Below are positions 27,328-35,620 of a DNA stretch of 64,000 nucleotides, one piece after another; the first letter of the stretch is position 1; the number at the start of each line of letters is the position of its first letter. A program made the translations under genes and the position numbers. This DNA comes from Gluconacetobacter diazotrophicus PA1 5. Lineage in GTDB: Bacteria; Pseudomonadota; Alphaproteobacteria; Acetobacterales; Acetobacteraceae. Where the stretch lies: assembly GCF_000021325.1 (NCBI RefSeq), contig NC_011365.1, forward strand, positions 2,942,001 through 3,006,000, read 5' to 3'. Under the pieces are notes generated by a model. It made no database searches and was not told where the DNA came from. It saw only the letters and a list, made by a program, of their open reading frames with translations.

Positions 27328-27459
27328 GAGGCGGCTCTTGCATCCCGTGCGGCTTGACGCAATACCAAACATGAAATACACAAATTATGAAAGTGCGAAA
27401 GTGAACCGCGCCCGACACGCCGCAGGCCGATGCCGGGGAGAACCGGAAAGGGCACGACC
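27328..27459. promoter_or_regulatory. divergent promoter region between peroxiredoxin and MBL-fold dioxygenase
   Basis: TTGACG (27354-27359) and TACACA (27377-27382) with a 17-base spacer form a reasonable sigma-70 promoter toward the MBL gene. The surrounding 27361-27405 is AT-rich (AAATACACAAATTATGAAAG), the only such tract nearby, and is the likely binding region of the ArsR regulator. No clear long palindrome is seen. Confidence 0.5.
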
Positions 27460-28422
27460 ATGACCACCGATCCCACATCCGCCGCTTCCGCCATTCCCCC
27501 GGGCGATCCGGCGCGGGAGGCGGCGGCGCGGCAGGTTGCCGCCTGGTCGGGCCGGCCGGGGGCGCCCGTGGTGCGCAGCTTCTTCGACCCCGCGACCTTC
27601 ACCGCCACCCATGTGGTGCACGACCCCGCGACGCGGCAGGCCGCGGTCGTCGACAGCGTGCTGGATTACGATCCGGCATCCGGCCGGACCGGGCATGACT
27701 CGGCGGCGGCGGTGCTGGCCTATCTGCGGGCCGAGGGGCTGGAGGTGGCGTGGCAACTGGAAACCCACGTGCATGCCGACCATCTGTCGGCCGCGCCGTG
27801 GCTGCAGGGCCAGGTCGGGGGCGCGCTGGGCATCGGGGCGGAGATCGTCCGGGTGCAGGCGGTATTCGGCAAGATCTTCAATGCCGGGACGGCGTTCGCC
27901 CGCGACGGGTCGCAGTTCGACCGCCTGTTCACCGATGGCGACACGTTCCGCCTGGGACAGATCGACGCGATCGCGCTGCATGTGCCCGGCCATACCCCGG
28001 CCGACATGGCGTTCGTGATCGGGGATGCGGCCTTTATCGGCGATACGCTGTTCATGCCGGATTTCGGGACGGCGCGGGCCGATTTCCCGGGCGGGGACGC
28101 GCGGACGCTGTACCGGTCCACCCGGCGGCTGCTGTCGCTGCCCGACGCCACGCGGCTGTTCCTGTGCCATGATTACGGGGGGCCGGAGCGGCCGGACTTC
28201 GCGTGGGAAACCACGGTCGGGGCCGAACGGACGGGCAATATCCACGTCCATGACGGCGTGGACGAGGATTCGTTCGTGGCCATGCGCACCGCGCGCGACG
28301 CGACGCTGGACCTGCCGCGGCTGATCATGCCGTCGGTGCAGGTGAACATGCGCGGCGGCCGCCTGCCGGAGCCGGAATCCAACGGTACCCGCTATATCAA
28401 GATCCCGCTGGACACGCTGTAG
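27460..28422 (+). CDS. MBL-fold hydrolase, persulfide-dioxygenase-like (Blh/ETHE1 group)
   Basis: A 320-residue metallo-beta-lactamase-fold protein with the metal motif T102-HVHADH-L, further His in 'HVPGHTPADMAF' and Asp in 'FIGDTLFMPDFGTARADF', and His in 'FLCHDYGG'. The phrase 'ETHVHADHLSAAPWL' and 'GDTLFMPDFGTARADFPGG' are characteristic of the BigR-operon Blh and ETHE1 persulfide dioxygenases, which oxidise glutathione persulfide to sulfite. TauE, a sulfite exporter, follows 10 bases downstream, fitting that chemistry. Start ATG 27460 is preceded by GGAAAGGG. Confidence 0.87.
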   Translation: MTTDPTSAASAIPPGDPAREAAARQVAAWSGRPGAPVVRSFFDPATFTATHVVHDPATRQAAVVDSVLDYDPASGRTGHDSAAAVLAYLRAEGLEVAWQLETHVHADHLSAAPWLQGQVGGALGIGAEIVRVQAVFGKIFNAGTAFARDGSQFDRLFTDGDTFRLGQIDAIALHVPGHTPADMAFVIGDAAFIGDTLFMPDFGTARADFPGGDARTLYRSTRRLLSLPDATRLFLCHDYGGPERPDFAWETTVGAERTGNIHVHDGVDEDSFVAMRTARDATLDLPRLIMPSVQVNMRGGRLPEPESNGTRYIKIPLDTL

Positions 28423-28432
28423 GGCGGCGCCG

Positions 28433-29248
28433 ATGAATCCTGTCCAGGCGGGGCTTGGGGTGGCCTCGGGCGTGCTGGTCGGGTTCACGCTGGGGCTGGT
28501 CGGCGGGGGCGGGTCGATCCTGGCCGTGCCGCTGATGGTCTATCTGGTCGGGCTGCGCGACGCGCATGTCGCCATCGGCACCAGCGCCGCCGCGGTGGCG
28601 GTGAACGCGCTGGCGGGGCTGGCCAGCCACGCGCGGGCGCATACCGTCCGCTGGCGCTGTGCCGCCGTTTTCGCCGCCGCCGGGGTGCTGGGCGCGCTGC
28701 TGGGCGCGCATGCCGGCAAGATCGTGGGCGGGCAGCGCCTGCTGCTGGCCTTCGCGGTGCTGATGGTGGGGGTCGGCGTGCTGATGCTGCGCGGCCGGGA
28801 CGGGGCGGGCGACCCGGACGCCACCTGCACCCGCGACAATGCCGGGCGGATCGCGGGGACCGGGCTGGCCACCGGGCTGCTGTCCGGCTTCTTCGGCATC
28901 GGGGGCGGATTCCTGATCGTGCCCGGCCTGATGGCCTCGACCGGCATGCCGATCCTGAACGCGGTGGGCACGTCGCTGGTCGCGGTGGCGGTGTTCGGGT
29001 TCAGCACCACCGCCAGCTATGCCCTGTCGGGCCTGGTGGACTGGCCGCTGGCGGGCCTGTTCGTGGCCGGCGGGGTGGCGGGCAGCCTGGGGGGCACCCG
29101 GGCGGCGCGGCGGCTGGCCGGGTCGCGGGGCGCGCTGGCGCGGGTTTTCGCCTGCGTTATCTTCGTGGTCGCCTTCTATATGATCTGGCGGGGCTGGTAT
29201 TCCATCGTCGCGGGCGTCGGTAACGAAAATACACCAAAACGTCTTTGA
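28433..29248 (+). CDS. TauE/SafE-family anion (sulfite) exporter
   Basis: A 271-residue inner-membrane protein with about eight hydrophobic segments in two repeats: 'GFTLGLVGGGGSILAVPLMVYLVG' region first and 'GLLSGFFGIGGGFLIVPGLM' second. The GxxGGGG signatures are the family hallmark. Family members export sulfite or sulfoacetate; with the upstream persulfide dioxygenase-like protein the likely load is sulfite from sulfur detoxification. It starts 10 bases behind that gene, so one transcript is expected. Confidence 0.9.
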   Translation: MNPVQAGLGVASGVLVGFTLGLVGGGGSILAVPLMVYLVGLRDAHVAIGTSAAAVAVNALAGLASHARAHTVRWRCAAVFAAAGVLGALLGAHAGKIVGGQRLLLAFAVLMVGVGVLMLRGRDGAGDPDATCTRDNAGRIAGTGLATGLLSGFFGIGGGFLIVPGLMASTGMPILNAVGTSLVAVAVFGFSTTASYALSGLVDWPLAGLFVAGGVAGSLGGTRAARRLAGSRGALARVFACVIFVVAFYMIWRGWYSIVAGVGNENTPKRL

Positions 29249-29347
29249 CGGGACGCGGGAAGCCCGCGCAGTATCGTGGAAGCCGGGGTCGACGCTATTC
29301 GGGATCTCGGGCCGGTTTCCGGTGATATTCAATATGGAGCGTGCCTC

Positions 29348-29608
29348 ATGATCTCCCTCAACAGCACCATTTCGTCGGCCGACGCATCGTCGCAGCTTTC
29401 GCCCTCGGCGTCGTCCTCGGGCGGTTCCACCGGTACATCTTCCAGCACCGACACGACGACCACCACGATCAACGCGGACGGGACCACGACCGTGACCGTG
29501 ACCAATGCGCAGGGCGTCATCGTGTCCCAGACCACGACCGGCGGCGGGTCCCAGACGGCCAGCGGCGGCACGGGCGATGCGGCGTCCCTGCTGGATACGT
29601 ATGCCTGA
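29348..29608 (+). CDS. small Ser/Thr/Gly-rich protein (86 aa)
   Basis: ATG 29348 follows a GGAG element and opens a frame rich in Ser, Thr, Gly and Ala: 'MISLNSTISSADASSQLS', 'TTTTTINADGTTTVTVTNAQG' region and a C-terminal 'ASLLDTYA'. No signal peptide or membrane segment is visible. The middle pattern (alternating Thr/Val with N-A-D-G turns) is that of a short beta-rich repeat found in several uncharacterised alphaproteobacterial proteins. Low complexity makes function prediction impossible; it might be a secreted or surface-associated peptide. It ends before a strong hairpin. Confidence 0.6.
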   Translation: MISLNSTISSADASSQLSPSASSSGGSTGTSSSTDTTTTTINADGTTTVTVTNAQGVIVSQTTTGGGSQTASGGTGDAASLLDTYA

Positions 29609-29622
29609 TCGATCGGGCGCTG

Positions 29623-29657
29623 CCCCTGCCCGGCCCCGCGCGGGGGCCGGGCAGGGG
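29623..29657. terminator. strong 15-bp hairpin between convergent genes
   Basis: CCCCTGCCCGGCCCC (29623-29637) pairs perfectly with GGGGCCGGGCAGGGG (29643-29657), loop GCGCG. It separates the plus-strand small gene from the minus-strand CBS gene. There is no U-run, so classic termination is uncertain, but the position suits a bidirectional stop. Confidence 0.6.
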
Positions 29658-29664
29658 CCGTGCC

Positions 29665-30141
29665 TCAGGACGCGAAGGGGCGGGGTGCGACCGCCCCGTA
29701 TCCTTCCTGCATGATGTAGGACTGCATTTCCCGGGCCATCAGTTCGGCCTGTTCCAGCCGCAGCTTCACGATGTCGCCGATGCTGACCAGCCCCACCAGG
29801 TGGCCGGCATCGTCCAGGACCGGAACGTGGCGGCTGTGGCTGCGGGTCATCTTGCGCGCGACCGACAGGATGTCCTCGGACCGCCGGGCGGTCGGGACGT
29901 CGTGCGTCATGATGTCCGACGCGCACAGGCGGTCGATTTCGGCGCCGTGCCGGGCCAGTGCCCCGACGATCGAACGTTCCGAGACCAGGCCCACGACATG
30001 GCCGGTTCCGTCCACGACCGGCACCGCGCCGATCCGGTTGTGGGTCAGCAGGTGCGCGATCGCCGTCACCGCTTCGTCCGGGCGGACGGTGATGACGGCC
30101 GAGCCCTTGCTGTTGAGGATATGCAGAACGGGAATGATCAT
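29665..30141 (-). CDS. CBS-domain pair protein
   Basis: A 158-residue stand-alone CBS module: first CBS 'ITVRPDEAVTAIAHLLTHNRIGAVPVVD' region, second 'DVPTARRSEDILSVARKMTRSHSRHVPVLD' region, each with the G-x-V-x-G-L-V-S signature ('HVVGLVSERSIV', 'HLVGLVSIGDIV'). Such proteins bind adenine nucleotides and act as energy sensors or partner regulators. ATG 30141 has GAGGAG upstream. It is third in a likely operon with the phosphoribosyltransferase and the erythromycin-esterase-like gene, with a 121-base gap. Confidence 0.9.
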   Translation of the reverse strand: MIIPVLHILNSKGSAVITVRPDEAVTAIAHLLTHNRIGAVPVVDGTGHVVGLVSERSIVGALARHGAEIDRLCASDIMTHDVPTARRSEDILSVARKMTRSHSRHVPVLDDAGHLVGLVSIGDIVKLRLEQAELMAREMQSYIMQEGYGAVAPRPFAS

Positions 30142-30262
30142 GGGATGTTCTCCTCGTTGCGTCCGCGCTTCGTCCTGGCGCGTTGTGAGGTCACGCATAA
30201 TACATGCCATCGGCTTTCGCCCCTGCAAGGGGTGGCCGTGATCAACGGAGCAGGAGCCGGGT

Positions 30263-30961
30263 TCAGGGCGCCCCCTGCGCCAGCGCATCGCGGACCGTAT
30301 CGTCGCTGACCTGGTCGAAATGACGGTAATGCGCGCCGACCGCCAGGAAGGGTTCGGGCTGGCGCAGGCAGACGATGCGGTCGCATTCCTCCGCCAGGGC
30401 GGCGAGGGTGTCCGGCGGGGCGACGGGGACGGCGGCGATCAGGGCGGCCGGGTGGTTGGCCCGCAGGGCCCGCAGCGCCGCACGCATGGTACCGCCGGTG
30501 GCGATCCCGTCATCGACCACGACCACGATCCGGCCGGTCACGGGCACTGGCCGGCGCCCCTGGCCGTAGGCGCGGCGCTGGCGGGCGATCTCGGTCAGTT
30601 GGCGCTGCGTCTGCGCCACGATATCCGCGCGGGGGACGCCGGCGGCGCGAATGGCGGCCTCGTCCAGCACAAGCCGGGGCTGCGCGCCGTCCACCACCGC
30701 GCCCAGGCCGTATTCCTCATGCCCCGGCATGCCGATCTTGCGCACGTACAGCACGTCCAGTTCGCCCCCCAGCGCGCGGGCGATTTCGGCGGCCACCGGC
30801 ACGCCCCCGCGCGGCAGGGCCAGGATCAGCGGCCGCGCGGGGGCCTGTCCGGGCAACGTCCCTGCGGACAGCGCCGGTCCGGGCAGCAGGGGCATCAGCG
30901 CGGCGGCCAGGGCCTGCCCGGCTTCCTGCCTGTCGCGAAACGGGGTGAGGTTGTCGTACAT
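30263..30961 (-). CDS. phosphoribosyltransferase-domain protein (COG1926 type)
   Basis: A 232-residue protein with the type I PRTase fold. The PRPP loop is 'IVVVVDDGIATGGTM' and the N-terminal region has 'LILALPRGGVPVAAEIARAL' followed by 'LDVLYVRKIGMPGHEEYGLG', typical of the predicted PRTase group often found next to or fused with esterase/dienelactone-hydrolase-like domains. ATG 30961 is one base behind the stop of the erythromycin-esterase-like gene, so they are coupled. The substrate base is unknown. Confidence 0.87.
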   Translation of the reverse strand: MYDNLTPFRDRQEAGQALAAALMPLLPGPALSAGTLPGQAPARPLILALPRGGVPVAAEIARALGGELDVLYVRKIGMPGHEEYGLGAVVDGAQPRLVLDEAAIRAAGVPRADIVAQTQRQLTEIARQRRAYGQGRRPVPVTGRIVVVVDDGIATGGTMRAALRALRANHPAALIAAVPVAPPDTLAALAEECDRIVCLRQPEPFLAVGAHYRHFDQVSDDTVRDALAQGAP

Positions 30962-30962
30962 C

Positions 30963-32351
30963 CTACAGACCGAACGGCCAGGTTTCCGGCGCGCCATGCG
31001 GCGCGGCGTGGTTCAGCGGCGTGACGGCCTTGGTCTTTTCCAGCCAGACCCACGCATCGAACTGGTCGGCCAGCGTGGCCTCGAAATAGTGGCTGCCGAG
31101 TTCGCTGTCGGGCCGATAGATCACGCCGATCGCGCGTTCGCGCCACGGGCCGCGCACGGCCTCGCGCAATGGGCGGTTGTCGCGCCAGTCGAACAGGGCG
31201 CGCGGCAGGCCGGCCAGCAGGAAGGCGTGTTCGTAGCTGTCGGTCCGCGCGGGGCGCACCGTCATGACCTCCATTTCGCCATCCCATTCACTGGCGGCGG
31301 CGACGGTGCCGCGATCGGTGCCCAGGCCGATCAGCACGGCCTCGTCGCCATGGGCCATGCGGCACAGTTCGCCGATATTGAACTGGCCGGCCCAGCCCAT
31401 GGCGGTGGCGGCGGCGTTGCCGATATGGGAATTATGGGCCCAGATCACGATCTTGGCCGCGTCGCCGCGATGGGCCAGCAGCGCCTGGACGGTGCCGAAC
31501 ATGTGCCGGTCGCGCAGGTTCCAGCTTTCGGTGCTGCCGCGATACATCACGCGGTAATATTGCTCGGCGGCGCGGACGATGCGGGCGTTCTGCACCGCGT
31601 CGAACCAGGCCGCGCCGTTGCCGCCGGACGCGCCGCCGTCATGGTTGTGGCGCACGTCGTGCAGGCGCCGCGCCAGCAGGTCGCGCAACTGCGCCACCAC
31701 CGCGTCCTCGCAACTGTCCTGGCCGTACTGCATGACGGCGCGGCCGTAGCGGGCGGGGTCGTCCTGCCACGGGGTCAGCCGGCCGTAGCGCGCGCGGGCC
31801 GCCGCGGCCGCCGGCGGGTCCACCCGGTCCAGGTAGGACAGCACGGCGTGGATGGATTCGCCCAGGCTGTAGATATCCAGCCCATGGAACGAAACCCGGC
31901 GGTGTTCGGGCAGGCCGGCATTGTGGTGGTGCAGCCAGTGCACGAAGGCGGCAACGTCCTCGTTGCGCCACATCCAGCCGGGAAAGCGCGAGAAGGCGGG
32001 GCCGCGCCACGGGCGGGGGGCGTGATGGCGCACGTAATCGTCGATCCGCGCGCCGTCGGGCCAGTCGGCCTCGGCCGCGACGATGGTGAAGCCGTGGCGT
32101 TCCACCAGCCGGCGGGTGATGGCGGCGCGGGCGCGGTAGAAATCCGACGTGCCGTGCGTGGCCTCGCCCAGCAGGACGACGCGGGCGGCGCCGAAGCGGT
32201 CGAACGCGTCGGGCTGGTCCGATACCCCTCCGGGGGCCAGTTCGGGGGCGGGCAGGGGGGTGGCGTTGCCGCGCAGGGTTTCGATCATCGCCGGAGGGAT
32301 GGTCGGCTGCCCGTTCCGGGCGGGGGTATGGCTGGGCGGTGCGTGGGTCAT
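30963..32351 (-). CDS. erythromycin esterase-like protein (EreA/ChaN-like superfamily)
   Basis: A 462-residue cytoplasmic protein of the COG2312 group. Key motifs: 'VVLLGEATHGTSDFYRARA' with the catalytic-type Glu/His, 'FTIVAAEADWPD', 'VSFHGLDIYSLGESIHAV' and 'IVIWAHNSHIGNAAAT'. The family includes EreA, but chromosomal members next to a PRTase are generally uncharacterised and are not evidence of macrolide resistance. ATG 32351 begins a ~25-residue polar leader. It heads the three-gene minus-strand unit with the PRTase and CBS genes. Confidence 0.87.
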   Translation of the reverse strand: MTHAPPSHTPARNGQPTIPPAMIETLRGNATPLPAPELAPGGVSDQPDAFDRFGAARVVLLGEATHGTSDFYRARAAITRRLVERHGFTIVAAEADWPDGARIDDYVRHHAPRPWRGPAFSRFPGWMWRNEDVAAFVHWLHHHNAGLPEHRRVSFHGLDIYSLGESIHAVLSYLDRVDPPAAAAARARYGRLTPWQDDPARYGRAVMQYGQDSCEDAVVAQLRDLLARRLHDVRHNHDGGASGGNGAAWFDAVQNARIVRAAEQYYRVMYRGSTESWNLRDRHMFGTVQALLAHRGDAAKIVIWAHNSHIGNAAATAMGWAGQFNIGELCRMAHGDEAVLIGLGTDRGTVAAASEWDGEMEVMTVRPARTDSYEHAFLLAGLPRALFDWRDNRPLREAVRGPWRERAIGVIYRPDSELGSHYFEATLADQFDAWVWLEKTKAVTPLNHAAPHGAPETWPFGL

Positions 32352-32504
32352 GGGCGTTGTCCCATCACGGTGTCGCGCCATATGATGTCGTGACGCATCG
32401 GGCGTGTTTTCAGCAGGGGCGTTCGAAAAAATCCCTCTGGTCACGATAAAATTCCGCTGAGGCCGCGACGCGGCGGCGGGCGCGCTGTTATCGCGGCCTG
32501 AGGC

Positions 32505-33548
32505 ATGCGCGAAAGGTCGGGCGATGGTCGGGGCGCTGGAAACGCGGTGACGCGCGCGGGCATGCGCCGGGCCGGCGTGGCCGGGGCGGCGGTGCTGCTG
32601 CTGCTGGCGGCCGCCCTGTGGTGGGCGTGGTCGCGGCAGGCCGTGCCGGTGGCGTGGCAGGGGTATGTCGATGCGGATTTCGTGCGGATCGGCCCGACGC
32701 AGGCCGGGCTGCTGACCGGGCTGCGCGTCGCGCGGGGCGACCGGGTACGGGTGGGGCAGCCGCTGTTCGACCAGGACGACGTGGCCGAGCACGCGGCGCG
32801 CGACCAGGCGGTGCGCCAGGCCGAGGAAGGCGCACGCCAGTTGGCGAACCTGCAGGGCCCCGCCCGCGACACCGAGATCCGCCAGGCGGCGTCCAACCTG
32901 GCGGATGCCGAGGCGACGCGCGACCGTGCGCGGGCCGACCTGCGCCGGCTGGAGGCGGCGGCCCCGGCGGGCGCCGCGACGTTGCAGGCGCGCGACGCGG
33001 CCCGTGCCGCCTGGCGCTCGGCCGAGGCGCGCGTCGCGGGGCTGCGCGCCGCGCTGGACCAGGCGCAGGCCCCCACCGGCCGGATGGAGCAGATCCGCGC
33101 GCAGGCGGCGACGGCGGGGGCGGCGCGCGCGGCGCTGGCGATCATGGACTGGCGGCTGGCGCAGCGGCACGTCGTGGCGCCCGATGCGGGCGTCATCGCC
33201 GATATTCTGGCCTGGCCGGGCGAGGTGCTGGATGCCGGAACGCCCGTCATTTCGCTGTTGCCGCCGGACCATATCGTCATCCGCCTGTTCGTGCCGGAGG
33301 GGATGCTGGCGCGCATCCACCCGGGCGACCGGGTGGGGCTGGCCTGTGACGGCTGCCCGCCGGGGCTGGAGGGACAGGTGGATTTCATCGCACCGCGTGC
33401 CGAATACACGCCGCCGCTGATCTTCAGCGACCAGAGCCGGGCCAAGCTGGTCTACCTGGTCCAGGCGCGACCGCGTGCCGACCAGGCGGGGATGCTGAAT
33501 CCCGGCCAGCCGGTGACGGTCAGCCCGGCATGGGCGCCCGCGCGATGA
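32505..33548 (+). CDS. HlyD-family membrane-fusion protein of an ABC exporter
   Basis: Periplasmic adaptor, 347 aa, with one N-terminal membrane helix ('AGVAGAAVLLLLAAALWWAW'), a lipoyl-like half ('VRIGPTQAGLLTGLRVARGD'), a long Ala/Arg-rich alpha-helical hairpin (~95-215) and the returning lipoyl/beta-barrel part ('HVVAPDAGVIADILAWPGEV'). It resembles YbhG/EmrA-type adaptors. ATG 32505 has GAGG close by; GTG 32547 or ATG 32562 would give a shorter tail. The 3' end overlaps the ATPase gene (ATGA). It is the first gene of a four-gene exporter. Confidence 0.9.
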   Translation: MRERSGDGRGAGNAVTRAGMRRAGVAGAAVLLLLAAALWWAWSRQAVPVAWQGYVDADFVRIGPTQAGLLTGLRVARGDRVRVGQPLFDQDDVAEHAARDQAVRQAEEGARQLANLQGPARDTEIRQAASNLADAEATRDRARADLRRLEAAAPAGAATLQARDAARAAWRSAEARVAGLRAALDQAQAPTGRMEQIRAQAATAGAARAALAIMDWRLAQRHVVAPDAGVIADILAWPGEVLDAGTPVISLLPPDHIVIRLFVPEGMLARIHPGDRVGLACDGCPPGLEGQVDFIAPRAEYTPPLIFSDQSRAKLVYLVQARPRADQAGMLNPGQPVTVSPAWAPAR

Positions 33549-34490
33549 ACGGCGCGATGAACGGACCGAAACCCGAAGAGACTGGGGAGTACGTCATCGA
33601 CGTGCGGGACCTGCGCAAGGATTTCGGGACGCAGCGCGTGGTCGACGGGCTGAACCTGCGCGTGGCGTGGGGCGAGATCTGCGGCTTCCTGGGCGCGAAC
33701 GGCAGCGGCAAGACCACGACCATCCGCATGCTGTGCGGGCTGCTGGTGCCTGACGCGGGGCGCGGGACCTGCCTGGGGCTGGACATCATCCGCGATGCGC
33801 CGCGCATCCGCCGGCAGGTCGGCTACATGACGCAGCGCTTCAGCCTGTACGAGGACCTGACGGTGCGCGAGAACCTGGAACTCGTCGCCGGGATCTATGA
33901 ACTGTCGGACCCGCGCGGCGCGGTCGATGCCATGCTGGACCGCATGGAACTGCGCGGCCGGTCCGGCCAGTTGGCCGGCCAGCTGTCGGGCGGATGGAAG
34001 CAGCGGCTGGCGCTGACGGCCTGCGTGCTGCACCGGCCGGCGCTGCTGCTGCTGGACGAGCCGACGGCGGGGGTGGACGCGCGGGCGCGGCGCGCGTTCT
34101 GGGACCTGATCCACGACATGGCCGGCGGCGGCCTGACGGTGCTGGTGTCCACCCATTACATGGACGAGGCCGAGCGCTGCGCCCGCGTGGTCTACCTGGC
34201 CGGCGGGCGCATCGTCGTGCAGGGCAGCGCCGGGGAGCTGCTGGCCCGTGTCGGGCTGGTGACGTTCGAGGGAACCGGCGACGGGGTCGAGGACGCGGTG
34301 GGGCGGCTGCGCGCGGCGCCCGGGGTCGAGGCCGCGACGGTCTTCGGCCGGGCGCTGCATGTCGCGGGGATGGACCGCGCGCGGCTGGAGGACGCCATCC
34401 GCGCGCAGGGGGGGCGGGCTGGCGTGGCAGGAGGTGCCGCCCCGGCTGGAGGACGTGTTCATCCATCTGCTGGGCCAGGAGGAGGGGTGA
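33545..34490 (+). CDS. ABC exporter ATP-binding protein (YbhF/CcmA type), frameshifted at a G7 tract
   Basis: ATPase with Walker A 'GANGSGKTT', 'VGYMTQRFSLYEDLTVREN', signature 'LSGGWKQRL', Walker B 'LLLLDEPTAGVDARARR' and switch 'STHYMDEAERC'. After 'DAIRAQGG' the family C-terminus is found only in another frame ('LAWQEVPPRLEDVFIHLLG'), ending at TGA 34488-34490. The shift lies in seven G at 34408-34414; six G would restore the normal end. As written, the frame reads through about 25 unlike residues and continues directly into the permease, giving a 691-residue fusion. Whether this is a real mutation, slippage or a sequence error cannot be told. ATG 33545 overlaps the HlyD stop. Confidence 0.85.
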
Positions 34491-35620
34491 TGGCCATGTT
34501 GTCCGCCCGCCGGCTGCGCGCGCTGCTGCGCAAGGAATGGCTGCAGGTGCGGCGCGACCCGATGACCCTGCGGCTGATCATCGCGCTGCCGGTGATGCAG
34601 TTGCTGATCTTCGGGTACGCCATCAATTCCAACCCGCACGATCTGCCGACCGGGGTGCTGATGGCGCAGCCGTCGCGCTACGAACGCACCATCGTCGCCG
34701 CGCTGCGCAATACCGGCTATTACCGGACCCGCCTTGTCGGGTCGGAAGCCGAGGCGGAGGCGGATATCGCGGAAGGGCGGCTGCTGTTCGTCGTCAACAT
34801 CCCGCCGGGCTTCGACCGCGCGGTCGATCGGGGCGAGGCGCCGTCGGTCCTGGTCGATACCGACGGCACCGACCCGACGGCGGTGGGATACGCCACCGCC
34901 GCGCTGTCCGGCCTGGGCGACGTGCTGGCGCGCGACCTGCCGCCGGTCAGGCGGGGTGTGGCGGCGCCGGCGCCGGCGCCGTTCCGCTTCGTGGTCCATA
35001 CCCGCTACAACCCCGAGCAGTTGACGGTGCTGAACGTGGTGCCCGGGCTGATCTGCGTCGTGCTGATGATGTCCACGCTGATGCTGACCACGCTGGCCAT
35101 CACGCGCGAGCGCGAGCGCGGGACGATGGAAAACCTGCTGGCCATGCCGGTGCGCCCGGTCGAGGTCATGCTGGCGAAGATCGCGCCCTATATCGGCATC
35201 GGCTACCTGCAGGTGCTGGTCATCCTGCTGATCGCGGTGCTGCTGCTGCACCTGCCGGTGCAGGGGTCGATCCTGCTGCTGTTCGGGGTGCTGGGGGTGT
35301 TCATCGCCAGCAACCTGGCCCTGGGGATCACCTATTCCACGCTGGCGGCCAACCAGATGCAGGCGCAGCAGATGGTGCAGTTCACCATGCTGCCGTTCAT
35401 GCTGCTGTCGGGCTTCGTCTTTCCCTTCCAGGGCATGCCGCGCTGGGCGCGCGTGATCGGCGAGGTGATGCCCACGACGCATGCCATGCGCATCGTGCGC
35501 GGGGTGCTGCTGAAGGGAAACGGGCTGGCGGAGATCCTGCCCGACCTGTGGCCGATCGTACTGTTCACGCTCTGCACGGTCGCGGTCGCCGTGCGCTTCT
35601 ATCGGGAAACGCTGGATTGA
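34490..35620 (+). CDS. ABC-2 type exporter permease (YbhR/YbhS type)
   Basis: A 376-residue ABC-2 permease: N-terminal membrane helix in 'LIIALPVMQLLIFGYAINSN', a large extracytoplasmic loop (~50-170), then five helices including 'VLNVVPGLICVVLMMSTLML', 'AITRERERGTMENLLAMPVR' and 'LLSGFVFPFQGMPRWARVIG'. ATG 34490 overlaps the expected ATPase stop (TGATG), with GGAGGAGGGG in front, a textbook coupled start; ATG 34496 is an alternative. The outer-membrane factor begins at the last base (TGATG again). Substrate unknown. Confidence 0.9.
   Translation: MAMLSARRLRALLRKEWLQVRRDPMTLRLIIALPVMQLLIFGYAINSNPHDLPTGVLMAQPSRYERTIVAALRNTGYYRTRLVGSEAEAEADIAEGRLLFVVNIPPGFDRAVDRGEAPSVLVDTDGTDPTAVGYATAALSGLGDVLARDLPPVRRGVAAPAPAPFRFVVHTRYNPEQLTVLNVVPGLICVVLMMSTLMLTTLAITRERERGTMENLLAMPVRPVEVMLAKIAPYIGIGYLQVLVILLIAVLLLHLPVQGSILLLFGVLGVFIASNLALGITYSTLAANQMQAQQMVQFTMLPFMLLSGFVFPFQGMPRWARVIGEVMPTTHAMRIVRGVLLKGNGLAEILPDLWPIVLFTLCTVAVAVRFYRETLD

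Noticed and set aside
30963-32351. Macrolide resistance determinant
   Set aside because: Only general EreA-superfamily motifs are present; the operon context with a PRTase and CBS protein argues for an unknown metabolic role.
33545-35620. A natural 691-residue ATPase-permease fusion
   Set aside because: The joint segment is unlike either family, while the expected ATPase C-terminus and a TGATG-coupled permease start are present in the shifted frame, so frameshift is the better reading.
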